This document shows, piece after piece, positions 1-5,878 of a DNA stretch of 6,796 nt. The stretch lies in the NCBI GenBank assembly GCA_002085205.1, contig NATF01000106.1, positions 1 to 6,796 on the forward strand. The letters run 5' to 3'. How positions within the stretch are numbered: the first letter of the stretch is position 1; every line of letters begins with the position of its first letter. The notes under the pieces were generated by a model. That model made no database searches. It saw only the letters and a list, made by a program, of their open reading frames with translations, and was not told the DNA's origin. Source of the DNA: Candidatus Cloacimonas sp. 4484_275. GTDB lineage: Bacteria > Cloacimonadota > Cloacimonadia > Cloacimonadales > TCS61. The position numbers and the translations under genes were made by a program.

Positions 1-173
1 ATCTCTTTTTCATTGTTGTAATCGATAAAAATAATGTTACTGTTTTTCGGGAGTAAATCTGTATTGGAACCTTTTCGCACGATACAGGTCACGGAATAAT
101 TTTGTTCGTTCAGTTTTCGCGTTAGAAAACTTCCGACAAATCCGTTTGCTCCGGTAATTACAACTCTTTTCAT
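1..173 (-). CDS. NAD-dependent epimerase/dehydratase, N-terminal part (runs off left edge)
   Basis: Only the first 57 codons lie in the window; translation starts at an ATG whose first base is at 173. The protein opens MKRVVITGANGFVGSFLTRK, a short beta strand followed by the glycine motif TGANGFVG (residues 7-14, GxxGxxG). This is the NAD(P)-binding Rossmann signature of extended short-chain dehydrogenases such as nucleotide-sugar epimerases and dehydratases. A second strand (about residues 27-32, YSVTCIVRKG) ends with Arg/Lys, as is common at the cofactor ribose or phosphate site. Family members are cytoplasmic and often act on nucleotide sugars or 3-beta-hydroxysteroid-like substrates; the substrate cannot be told from this fragment. 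No good Shine-Dalgarno sequence precedes the ATG. A terminator separates it from the upstream gene on the same strand, so it probably has its own promoter. Confidence 0.85.
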   Translation of the reverse strand, partial: MKRVVITGANGFVGSFLTRKLNEQNYSVTCIVRKGSNTDLLPKNSNIIFIDYNNEKE

Positions 174-244
174 AGGAAGTAACTTCAAAAATTGCAATTA
201 TTAGGTCAAATTATTTGTGAGAAAAATCAACGAAAAAATAACAA

Positions 245-272
245 AATAAAAGGCGACAAGATTATTGTCGCC
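245..272 (-). terminator. Rho-independent terminator after the secreted-protein gene
   Basis: A perfect 8-bp stem, GGCGACAA (252-259) with TTGTCGCC (265-272), encloses a 5-base loop. Read on the minus strand it is followed at once by a T-rich tract (TTTTATTTTG). It begins 20 bases after the TAA stop at 292-294 and lies about 80 bases before the epimerase start, so it should end transcription of the secreted-protein gene. Confidence 0.85.
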
Positions 273-291
273 CTTCTTCCAAACGCTGAAA

Positions 292-1101
292 TTATTTTAT
301 AAGGATTGTTTTGCCTCTGTAAATATTATTATTAACTTTGATAACATAGAGATAAATTCCGGCACCTAAGTTTTCGGCGTTCCAGATAGTTCTGAAAATT
401 TTATCGGAATAATGTTTACGGGAAATCGAATCGACTTTTTGTCCTTTTGTATTGTAAAAGGAGATTTCCACATCCGCCGGTTTGTTCAGACCGAATTCGA
501 TTTCCGTTGAGGAACTGAAAGGATTGGGATAATTACACAGATTTTTCAGAATAACGGGAGCATCGGGATTATCTTCGTTTTGCTGAGGAATAGTTAGTGA
601 AATCGGACCGAATGTTTCAGTGTTTCCGCTGTAATCTCTTGATTCAAGCCAGTAATTATAAGTTTTGCCGGAAATGATATTATATTGGTCAATATATTTG
701 TATTCGGTCGGTTCGGTAGTTGTTCCCGCACCTTCAATGAGATGAGCATTAATTTGAAATGCGTTTTCAAAATCGGTTTCGGAACGATAGATATTCCAGC
801 CGAGATTTTCGGATTCCGATTGGGTTATCCATTGTAACATTGAAGAACCGTTTGCATAAATAGCCGTAAATGTCGAAAGGGTAATAGAGTTTGGTCCTTC
901 GGCTCTTCCGAGCGCAAATTCTCCGAAATCGGTTCCGGTAGAATTAATATGAAATTGGATATAATCATCCGTTGTATTAATGGTTAAATTCGGAACTTCT
1001 TCCCAAGTAGCGTCCAAAGCGTTGTCTCTTCTAAAAACCGAGAGTCTGTTCGGGCCGGTCAAACTTTCATTGATGACACCGGATATCGGGGAAAAAGAAA
1101 A
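292..1101 (-). CDS. C-terminal half of frameshifted secreted protein: FN3-like domain and type IX sorting domain
   Basis: This frame is open from about 1101 to the TAA at 292-294. A nominal TTG start at 1062 would give 256 residues, but there is no ribosome binding site or signal peptide. The reading continues sensibly upstream of the TTG (PISGVINES), so this is best read as the tail of the gene starting at 2060. Numbering from the TTG: residues about 58-158 form an FN3-like beta domain (TFTAIYANGSS, NLGWNIYRS, YNYWLESRDYSG). Residues about 176-256 form a C-terminal sorting domain of the Por/type IX (FlgD-Ig-like) kind, opening NYPNPFS (178-183) and ending GKTILIK. In the family this domain directs export across the outer membrane and surface attachment. 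Domain assignment is firm; the cargo's function is unknown. Confidence 0.8.
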   Translation of the reverse strand, partial: FSFSPISGVINESLTGPNRLSVFRRDNALDATWEEVPNLTINTTDDYIQFHINSTGTDFGEFALGRAEGPNSITLSTFTAIYANGSSMLQWITQSESENLGWNIYRSETDFENAFQINAHLIEGAGTTTEPTEYKYIDQYNIISGKTYNYWLESRDYSGNTETFGPISLTIPQQNEDNPDAPVILKNLCNYPNPFSSSTEIEFGLNKPADVEISFYNTKGQKVDSISRKHYSDKIFRTIWNAENLGAGIYLYVIKVNNNIYRGKTILIK

Positions 1102-2060
1102 TCAAATCCATCGGGTAGAATGCTGCCCACGGGTTCTTCATTATTTTCTACGGCGAATAAAACGGCATTTGCTCCGACTCCGTCTCTAAAAGCCAGATAA
1201 AGGTCTAAACTCTCACTAATGGAAATATTCGGAGTTGTTCCATAATAAGGACCACCTTCGTCTCCGATTGGAGCCGTGGAACGCAGCCAATCGGCTGACT
1301 CCAAGTTTATTAAGTGTCCATACAATGAATTTTGAGAATCATAAGTTGTTGCTCCTCTTCCTTCATTGAATTGAAATTCGGCAACGGGACCGTTACATGT
1401 ATTCAAACACATTGTTTCTCTTACATGATATTCGGATTGTATTGTATTCCAGATTCTGATATTTTCAAGTCGTCCTTTAAAGTAATTTGAAGTATCGTTA
1501 CCATCATCCGTAATTCTGGCAATGAATAAAGGAAAATCTTCGCGAATAGCAGCGTCAATAGTTCTTGAGCTGTCAGGGTCTGCTCGACCGTCGATTATGA
1601 ATTTATGCTTTTTTATATTACCGAAACTTGTCCACCATTGATAAATAATATGATGCCATTTACCAATTTCAAAACCTTTTTGAGAAGTTGTGATTGCACT
1701 CATTTCCGATGAAGCATCTCCAACACCTGCACACATCCAACCATCTTCTCCATCTTCTCCTTCGGAATTTTTAAAATTCATTCCATAAACAAAATCTTTA
1801 GCTTCACCTCCGACTCCATTGCCTTTGTTTATTGGTCCTGCCCACTGGTCGTTTCTATCATCGGGATTAAACCAACATTCTATTTGTCCCACCGAGGTAA
1901 GATTCAATACATCAAAATTCGGTTGCCCAGAAACAACTTCAACACATTCGTCAACTCCGTCAAATTGAAGCATGTAACCACCGCCTTGAGCAAAAGCAAA
2001 TTGAGAAAAACTCAAAATTATTCCTACAAATATTAATGTGCTAATATATTTTTTTTCCAT
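1059..2060 (-). CDS. N-terminal half of frameshifted secreted protein: signal peptide and LamG-like domain
   Basis: The chosen start is the ATG at 2060, because AGGAGG sits about 7 bases upstream and the protein then opens with a clean signal peptide (MEKKYISTLIFVGIILSFSQ, cleavage likely after AFA near residue 24). An in-frame ATG at 2291 would bury this signal peptide inside a longer protein. Residues about 28-215 look like a LamG/concanavalin A-like jelly roll: YMLQFDGVDECVEV, the 'W-H-H' strand GKWHHIIYQW (133-142), and KGRLENIRIWN (195-205). A following segment, AEFQFNEGRGATTYD, is also typical of these proteins. Such domains usually bind glycans or surface ligands. The frame ends at a TGA (1059-1061) shortly after the shift site near residue 323. 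The last residues (RYPVSSMKV) are probably out-of-frame. Restoring one base gives a protein of about 589 residues. Confidence 0.8.
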   Translation of the reverse strand: MEKKYISTLIFVGIILSFSQFAFAQGGGYMLQFDGVDECVEVVSGQPNFDVLNLTSVGQIECWFNPDDRNDQWAGPINKGNGVGGEAKDFVYGMNFKNSEGEDGEDGWMCAGVGDASSEMSAITTSQKGFEIGKWHHIIYQWWTSFGNIKKHKFIIDGRADPDSSRTIDAAIREDFPLFIARITDDGNDTSNYFKGRLENIRIWNTIQSEYHVRETMCLNTCNGPVAEFQFNEGRGATTYDSQNSLYGHLINLESADWLRSTAPIGDEGGPYYGTTPNISISESLDLYLAFRDGVGANAVLFAVENNEEPVGSILPDGFDFLFPRYPVSSMKV

Positions 2061-2072
2061 TGTTATTCCTCC
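2053..2072 (-). promoter_or_regulatory. Ribosome binding site deciding the ATG at 2060
   Basis: On the minus strand the sequence reads AAAGGAGGAATAACAATG: a near-perfect Shine-Dalgarno (AGGAGG) with about 7 bases to the ATG at 2060. This site selects the signal-peptide start over the in-frame start at 2291. Confidence 0.75.
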
Positions 2073-2291
2073 TTTGTTTATTCTTGTTTCAATGGTTTTT
2101 TCCAAATTTTTTAAATAGCCGAATTTTTTCCTATAAAGATGATGAGTTCTTTTTATTTGTTTTTGATGTTTTCTAATTTCTTTTGCAAGATGGTTTTTTC
2201 TTTTTATAAAAGATGAAATTGTAAGTAATCCACATATTATCAAAACCAAATAAAGCAAAATGGCGTGAATCTCAGAAAAAATGTAATACAT
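2061..2291 (-). CDS. Possible small membrane protein, fused in frame to the next gene
   Basis: An ATG at 2291 follows a strong Shine-Dalgarno (AAAGGGAGGTATT). About 77 codons run from it with no stop before the ATG at 2060. The product has one hydrophobic span (residues about 9-30, ending LTISSFI). A strongly basic, probably helical cytoplasmic tail rich in Lys, Arg and His follows. I do not recognise a family. As written the frame continues into the LamG protein, which would place a second signal sequence inside one polypeptide. A stop (TAA, 2078-2080) lies in the +1 frame just before the next ribosome binding site. It would be reached if one A were lost from the six-A run (2096-2101 on this strand), giving a 70-residue protein. 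It may therefore be a separate small gene with an indel, or a spurious leader ORF. Confidence 0.4.
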
Positions 2292-2345
2292 AATACCTCC
2301 CTTTTTGTTTTGATTTTTTTCAATTAGTTTGAAGAAATAATCCAA

Positions 2346-2713
2346 AAAGAAAAAATTTACTATAAAGCAATAAATTGAAAATTAGAACAATAACTTTATC
2401 CGTATATTATGACGATATAACAGAAGAAACAACAGAATAACAAAGCCATTTGATTTTAGGTAAATTTTTTTGTAAAAAAATTACCTTACGAATGGCCTCT
2501 TATGAAAATAGAATCATATTTCGTTTGAGGATTCATCTTTTTGCTATCGGTTTCATAGCTTCAAGAGTATATTATAGAATTAAGAAACCAGAAAATATTT
2601 TATAAAACTGTTTTAAGGCTCTCTTTGGAATAAAAACAAAAAAATAATAAGTAAGATAGCAAATTTTTTGATAGTTTTTATAAAAAACAGCAGAAACGAC
2701 GGGACTTCCCGAA
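2346..2713. other. Gene-free AT-rich stretch
   Basis: I see no gene supported by a ribosome binding site or family resemblance here. The stretch holds an AT-rich palindrome (2458-2486), a 37-codon reading frame without a ribosome binding site, and presumably the promoter of the minus-strand genes. No convincing -35/-10 pair could be singled out. The right end (from about 2690) carries the degenerate tRNA-like repeat described separately. Confidence 0.6.
2458..2486. repeat. AT-rich inverted repeat
   Basis: AGGTAA (2458-2463) pairs with TTACCT (2481-2486). Inside this, a run of seven T pairs with seven A around a 2-base loop, leaving one A unpaired. The stem is about 13 bp and very AT-rich. 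No gene ends close to it on either strand, so a terminator role is not supported; it may be a relic or a protein-binding palindrome. Confidence 0.5.
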
Positions 2714-2737
2714 TTATCGGGACGACCTTCTGCGTTG
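2691..2737 (-). repeat. Degenerate copy of tRNA 3'-half sequence
   Basis: On the minus strand this segment contains ACGCAGAAGGTCG and then AGTCCCGTCG, both identical to parts of the tRNA-Asp 3' half at 3026-3070 and in the same order and orientation. Between the two blocks the T-arm region is replaced by a 6-bp hairpin, TCCCGA/TCGGGA (2707-2722), with a 4-base loop. The acceptor end has diverged and no CCA is present. It encodes the last residues of the GIY-YIG reading frame (QRRRSSR). Confidence 0.55.
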
Positions 2738-2975
2738 GATAATCAAGTTTTCGATATATTTTCGACTTTTCGTTCGTTTGATTTCATATTCTCTTTTTAT
2801 TGCTTCTGTTTTTGTTTCATATTCTTCTAAGTGTACAAGTTTCCAAAGGAATGCCGGCTTTTGTAGAACGGGAATTGCCATTATTGTGTTTTGTTAATCG
2901 TTTGTCGATATTCGATGTGTAGCCGATGTAATATTTATCGGTTGAGGAAGAATACAAGACATAAGTATAGAAAAT
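2714..2975 (-). pseudogene. GIY-YIG endonuclease (URI/YhbQ-like), decayed
   Basis: The frame reads FYTYVLYSSSTDKYYIGYTS, the start of the small GIY-YIG nuclease family: YIG at residues 16-18, Arg at 26 (KRL), and HNNG at 30-33. After GIP (residue 43) the frame breaks: one extra T in the TTT at 2845-2847 pushes it to a stop nine codons later. Skipping that T restores WKLVHLEEYETKTEAIK and REYEIK, the expected family continuation containing the metal-binding Glu, up to a TAA at 2714-2716. The repaired length is 86 residues, normal for these single-domain proteins. The start codon is also damaged: a good ribosome binding site (AGGAGGAAAT) leads to ATT where ATG is expected. Members cut DNA, and some relatives are homing nucleases. 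Two independent lesions argue for a pseudogene. Confidence 0.8.
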
Positions 2976-2991
2976 ATTTCCTCCTGAAATC

Positions 2992-3015
2992 AAAAAACCG
3001 AGCTTTTCAGCTCGG
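2992..3015 (-). terminator. Rho-independent terminator after the tRNA-Asp 3' half
   Basis: CCGAGCT (2998-3004) pairs perfectly with AGCTCGG (3009-3015) around a 4-base loop. On the minus strand the stem is followed directly by six T (2992-2997). It lies 10 bases after the CCA end of the tRNA fragment, as expected for a tRNA transcript terminator, and just before the ribosome binding site of the GIY-YIG pseudogene. Confidence 0.85.
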
Positions 3016-3025
3016 CTTAAATTTA

Positions 3026-3070
3026 TGGCGGGAGCGACGGGACTCGAACTCGCGACCTTCTGCGTGACAG
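3026..3070 (-). tRNA. tRNA-Asp(GTC) 3' half only, 5' half missing
   Basis: The 45 bases match tRNA positions 32-76. They comprise an anticodon loop CTGTCAC with anticodon GTC, a 3' anticodon strand GCAGA, a 5-base variable region AGGTC, and a T arm GCGAG-TTCGAGT-CCCGT. They end with an acceptor strand CGCTCCC, discriminator G and encoded CCA. G73 and GTC fit tRNA-Asp. The T stem has one A-C mismatch (positions 52/62). Upstream on the minus strand there is no matching anticodon strand, D arm or GGGAGCG acceptor strand, so the gene is broken exactly at the start of the anticodon loop. It cannot make a functional tRNA here. A recombination or insertion remnant is likely. Confidence 0.75.
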
Positions 3071-3077
3071 TGTGTCA
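3065..3077. repeat. Short inverted repeat at the tRNA breakpoint
   Basis: TGACA (3065-3069) and TGTCA (3073-3077) are inverted copies around GTG. They straddle the point where tRNA homology stops (3070/3071). This could be a crossover-site relic, but a 5-bp repeat can arise by chance. Confidence 0.3.
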
Positions 3078-3193
3078 AAGATTTTTTGGATTTTTTTTAT
3101 TTTGGAATAAATGAGATATATTTTATTTATAAATGATAGATTATGGTTTTATTCTTTACAGAAAAATGATTTTTAATGATTTGGATTTTTCGA

Positions 3194-3211
3194 AAGGAGA
3201 AAATAGTTTTG
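3194..3211 (+). promoter_or_regulatory. Ribosome binding site for hslO with TTG start
   Basis: AAGGAG (3194-3199) lies 9 bases before a TTG at 3209-3211. An in-frame ATG at 3176 has no such site, and its extra 11 residues (IWIFRKEKIV) are themselves encoded by this ribosome binding site and leader. The TTG is therefore the preferred start. Confidence 0.7.
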
Positions 3212-4078
3212 AAGGACAGAATTATCACGGGAATTTCCAAAGATAAAAGCATTAGATTTTTTGCTGTTGATGCAACGGAAACAGTAAAAAAAGGAATTGA
3301 AATTCATCAGCTTTTTCAGCCTGATTCCATAATTTTGGGGCGGTTGTTAATAGCGGCGATAATGATGGGAATTGATCTGAAATCCGATAAAGACAGAATA
3401 ACTTTGAAAATAGAAAGCGACGGCCCAATCGGCGGAGCGCTGGTTACTTCCGATAAAAACGGAAATGTAAAAGGTTATGTAAATAAACCGGGAGCAGCAG
3501 CAAGCAAAGGTATTATCGGAATAAAAGATGCAATCGGCAACGGAGTTTTAACGATTATTAAAGATTTGGGATTAAAACATCCTTACATCGGAACGGTAAA
3601 ATTGATTTACGGAACAATAGCCCGTGATTTGACATATTATTTTGTTAAATCAGAGCAAATACCGACTTCCATCAGTTTGGGAGTTCTCATTGACGAACAC
3701 GGGAATATTCGTCAAGCGGGCGGATTTATGGTCCAACTTTTACCGGAAACGAAAGAAGAGATTATTTCCAAAGTAGAAAAAAACATTCGTTCCTTTCCCA
3801 ATTTAACCGATATGATGGATATGGGATATTCGATTGAAAAAGTTATTAACGACTTCATTTTAAAAGATTTAAGTCCTGAGATAAAAAGAACGGTTCCCGT
3901 CCGATATTATTGCGATTGTTCCAAAGAAAAATTTGCTCGGGGATTGAAATTGCTTGGCAAAGAAGAATTGGAAGAAGCGCTTGAAAAAGGTGAAAAATTA
4001 GAAATTGTTTGTCATTTTTGCCGAAAAAAATACATTTATGGCGAAAATGACATTTTAGAAATTTTGAATGAATTATAA
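3209..4078 (+). CDS. hslO: Hsp33 redox-regulated molecular chaperone
   Basis: This cytoplasmic holdase is switched on by oxidation and protects unfolding proteins during oxidative and heat stress. Starting at the TTG, the 289-residue product is of normal family length. The N-terminal domain opens LKDRIITGISKDKSIRFFAV and carries the family segment LKIESDGPIGGALVTSD, then GxxxGYVNKPGA. The C-terminal redox switch is complete: Cys235-x-Cys237 (YYCDCS) and Cys268-x-x-Cys271 (VCHFC). These four cysteines bind zinc when reduced and form disulfides when oxidised. It is the first gene of a likely plus-strand operon and overlaps rsmA by 11 bases, which suggests translational coupling. An ATG at 3176 would add 11 unlikely residues. 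Confidence 0.95.
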   Translation: MKDRIITGISKDKSIRFFAVDATETVKKGIEIHQLFQPDSIILGRLLIAAIMMGIDLKSDKDRITLKIESDGPIGGALVTSDKNGNVKGYVNKPGAAASKGIIGIKDAIGNGVLTIIKDLGLKHPYIGTVKLIYGTIARDLTYYFVKSEQIPTSISLGVLIDEHGNIRQAGGFMVQLLPETKEEIISKVEKNIRSFPNLTDMMDMGYSIEKVINDFILKDLSPEIKRTVPVRYYCDCSKEKFARGLKLLGKEELEEALEKGEKLEIVCHFCRKKYIYGENDILEILNEL

Positions 4079-4859
4079 AAAATTTCGACATAAAAAGTCT
4101 CTCGGACAACATTTTCTGATAGATAAAAACATTGTAAAAAAGATTGTAAAAATCGCCGATATTCAAGCGGCGGAAAATGTTTGGGAAATCGGAGCCGGTA
4201 AAGGAATATTGACCGAAGAACTTGTGAATGCCGACAGTAAACTTACGGTTTTTGAAGTCGATAAAACACTTTTTCCGCATTTGGAAGAAAAATTCGGCGA
4301 TAAAATAACGCTCGTCAAACAAGATGTTTTAAAAGCAAATTGGCAGAAACTGCTTGAAGGGAGAAAAATTAAAATTGTAGCCAATCTTCCTTACCAAATC
4401 ACTTCGCCTTTTTTGTTTCGAGTGGCGTCATTTTCCGAAAATATTTCTTTGGTTGTGGTGATGATTCAAAAGGAAGTTGCCCAGAGAATTAATGCAAAAA
4501 CCGGTTCAAAAGATTATGGAATTCTCAGTCTGAAAATGCAATTTTATTTCGATGTTTCTTATCAATTTACCGTTAAACCGCATCTGTTTTTTCCGCAACC
4601 GAAAGTTGAATCTGCGGTGATTTCTATGATGCCGAGAAAAAACAAACCTGAAATTAAGGATGAAAAATTGTTTTGGAAAATTGTGGAAACCGCTTTTAGA
4701 AATCGCCGAAAAATGTTGCGAAACAATTTGAAGACAATTTTATCTTCCGATTTGATTGAAAAAATTGCCGAAAGTTTTGATTTAACCAGAAGAGGAGAAA
4801 CTTTTTCCGAAAGCGAATTTCTTGATCTCTATCACAAAATTGTTTCTTTGTTGCCATAA
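4068..4859 (+). CDS. rsmA: 16S rRNA (adenine(1518)-N6/adenine(1519)-N6)-dimethyltransferase
   Basis: Uses S-adenosylmethionine to dimethylate the two adjacent adenines in the 3'-terminal helix of 16S rRNA, a late step of 30S maturation (also called KsgA). The 263-residue protein has the family landmarks in order. These are KKSLGQHFLID (9-19), motif I EIGAGKG (40-46), acidic residues near 63-65 (EVD) for SAM ribose binding, QD at 85-86, and catalytic motif IV NLPY (106-109). PQPKVESAV (176-184) and FRNRRKMLRNNL (210-221) complete the set. It begins inside the end of hslO. No strong Shine-Dalgarno is seen, so reinitiation after hslO is plausible. No lesions are seen; length and motifs indicate an intact enzyme. 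Loss of this function in other bacteria gives kasugamycin resistance. Confidence 0.97.
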   Translation: MNYKKFRHKKSLGQHFLIDKNIVKKIVKIADIQAAENVWEIGAGKGILTEELVNADSKLTVFEVDKTLFPHLEEKFGDKITLVKQDVLKANWQKLLEGRKIKIVANLPYQITSPFLFRVASFSENISLVVVMIQKEVAQRINAKTGSKDYGILSLKMQFYFDVSYQFTVKPHLFFPQPKVESAVISMMPRKNKPEIKDEKLFWKIVETAFRNRRKMLRNNLKTILSSDLIEKIAESFDLTRRGETFSESEFLDLYHKIVSLLP

Positions 4860-4952
4860 TTGACGAGTATCATTGCGTTTGTTTTTTAGAAAAATCTATT
4901 TGACTTGATTCGGGGATTTTAGAAAATCATGCGTGTGGGAGAAGAGAAAAAT

Positions 4953-5867
4953 ATGAAAAGATTTTTAATCTTTTTGGTGGGATTTGTTTTATTTTGGCAA
5001 ATTTCGGCAAAAAATCGTTCCGAAACGCCCAAACGAGAATTTTTCCATAATTATGAGTTGATAAAATATTATCTTAATATCGAGGATTTTGATAAAGCCG
5101 AAATTCTGGTTGATTCTAGAGGATTGGCTTTGGAAGGCAAAAAAAGATACGAAAAAGCCGCTGATATGTTTTCTGAAGTTATTATTCTGACGAAAAATGC
5201 AACTTTGAGAAAAGAAGCGGAACAACATCTTCAAAAAGTGCTTTTGGAACTGCATCCGACGGAAGCAATTGAAAAAGTTACCGCCATTATCGATTCTTTG
5301 AAAGATGAAAAGATTCAATTCGACCTGTTTCTGATGATGGCAAAAGTTTATGAAAAAAATCAGCTTTTTGAAGAAGCTGTGGACATTTATTCGGATCTTC
5401 TGCAAGAACAAAATTTCCCGGATACTTTTTTTCTTCATTTGAAAATTGCCGAAAACGATATTTTTCTGAAAAAATATAACGATGCGCTTCAGAACATTGA
5501 AATAATAACGGAAAACAGAGATTCGCTTTATTGGGAAGATGCGCTTTTTTATTCGTATTTGGCGAATTATTCTCTTCACAAAATTGATGAAGCCACCGAA
5601 AATTTATTACAACTCTATCGCGATTTTCCGCAGACAAAAAATAGGTTTGAGATTATTTATAATCTTGCCGAATTGTTTGAAGAAAAAGGACAATATCTTC
5701 TAAGTTGGTATTTTTTGAACGAACTTTTTGCGACCGGAACGGAAGCCCAAAAATTTGTTATTTATGCGAAAATCGAGGAAATTAAGAATGCTCTTTTGCG
5801 GGATAGTTTAACCGTGAATCAGTTTAAATATTTTTCTCCGGATTGGAAAAAACTTCGGAAACGGTAA
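4953..5867 (+). CDS. Exported TPR-like helical-repeat protein
   Basis: The ATG at 4953 is preferred over the in-frame ATG at 4929. It gives an immediate signal peptide (MKRFLIFLVGFVLFWQISA) and has a purine-rich site (GGGAGAAGAG) upstream. The 304-residue product is then almost entirely amphipathic helices. They have TPR-type spacing and signatures: RYEKAADMFSEVI near 66-78, MMAKVYEKNQLFEEAVDIYS near 128-147, KKYNDALQNI near 173-182, and IIYNLAELFEEKGQYLLSWY near 234-253. There is no lipobox cysteine, so a soluble periplasmic or membrane-tethered protein is likely. TPR proteins mediate protein-protein contacts; the partner is unknown. The gene starts 93 bases after rsmA and ends 11 bases before the kinase, so it may work with that kinase. 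Family-level assignment only. Confidence 0.8.
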   Translation: MKRFLIFLVGFVLFWQISAKNRSETPKREFFHNYELIKYYLNIEDFDKAEILVDSRGLALEGKKRYEKAADMFSEVIILTKNATLRKEAEQHLQKVLLELHPTEAIEKVTAIIDSLKDEKIQFDLFLMMAKVYEKNQLFEEAVDIYSDLLQEQNFPDTFFLHLKIAENDIFLKKYNDALQNIEIITENRDSLYWEDALFYSYLANYSLHKIDEATENLLQLYRDFPQTKNRFEIIYNLAELFEEKGQYLLSWYFLNELFATGTEAQKFVIYAKIEEIKNALLRDSLTVNQFKYFSPDWKKLRKR

Positions 5868-5878
5868 AAAGGACAAAA

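Noticed and set aside
1088..1096. Programmed -1 ribosomal frameshift in the secreted-protein gene
   Set aside because: In-frame codons here are CTT TTT CCC CGA. Slipping back one base would leave a first-position mismatch in the CCC codon, so it is a poor slippery site. No strong downstream structure was recognised either.
980..1189. Plus-strand frame of 69 codons opposite the secreted-protein gene
   Set aside because: It lies antisense to the split secreted-protein gene, which has clear domains on the other strand. It has no ribosome binding site or recognisable domain.
2492..2605. A 37-codon plus-strand reading frame opening MASYENRIIFRLRIHLFAIG
   Set aside because: It has no ribosome binding site, resembles no family I know, and a frame of this length is expected by chance in noncoding DNA.
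3071..3208. Promoter of the hslO operon
   Set aside because: Several TATAAA- and TTTACA-like words occur in this AT-rich leader, but none pair at proper spacing, and the lineage's promoter consensus is uncertain. A promoter must exist, yet I cannot place it.
3855..4384. Two minus-strand frames opposite hslO and rsmA (155 and 73 codons)
   Set aside because: Both are antisense shadows of well-identified housekeeping genes; their composition (Phe, Ile, Ser rich) is what reversed AT-rich coding sequence gives.
4860..4952. Possible promoter before the TPR gene (TTGACT near 4900)
   Set aside because: A -35-like TTGACT is present, but no acceptable -10 box lies 16-18 bases downstream, so no separate promoter is claimed.
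4989..5637. Two minus-strand frames opposite the TPR gene (196 and 116 codons)
   Set aside because: Antisense shadows of the TPR gene, rich in Phe, Ile, Lys and Arg, with no family likeness.
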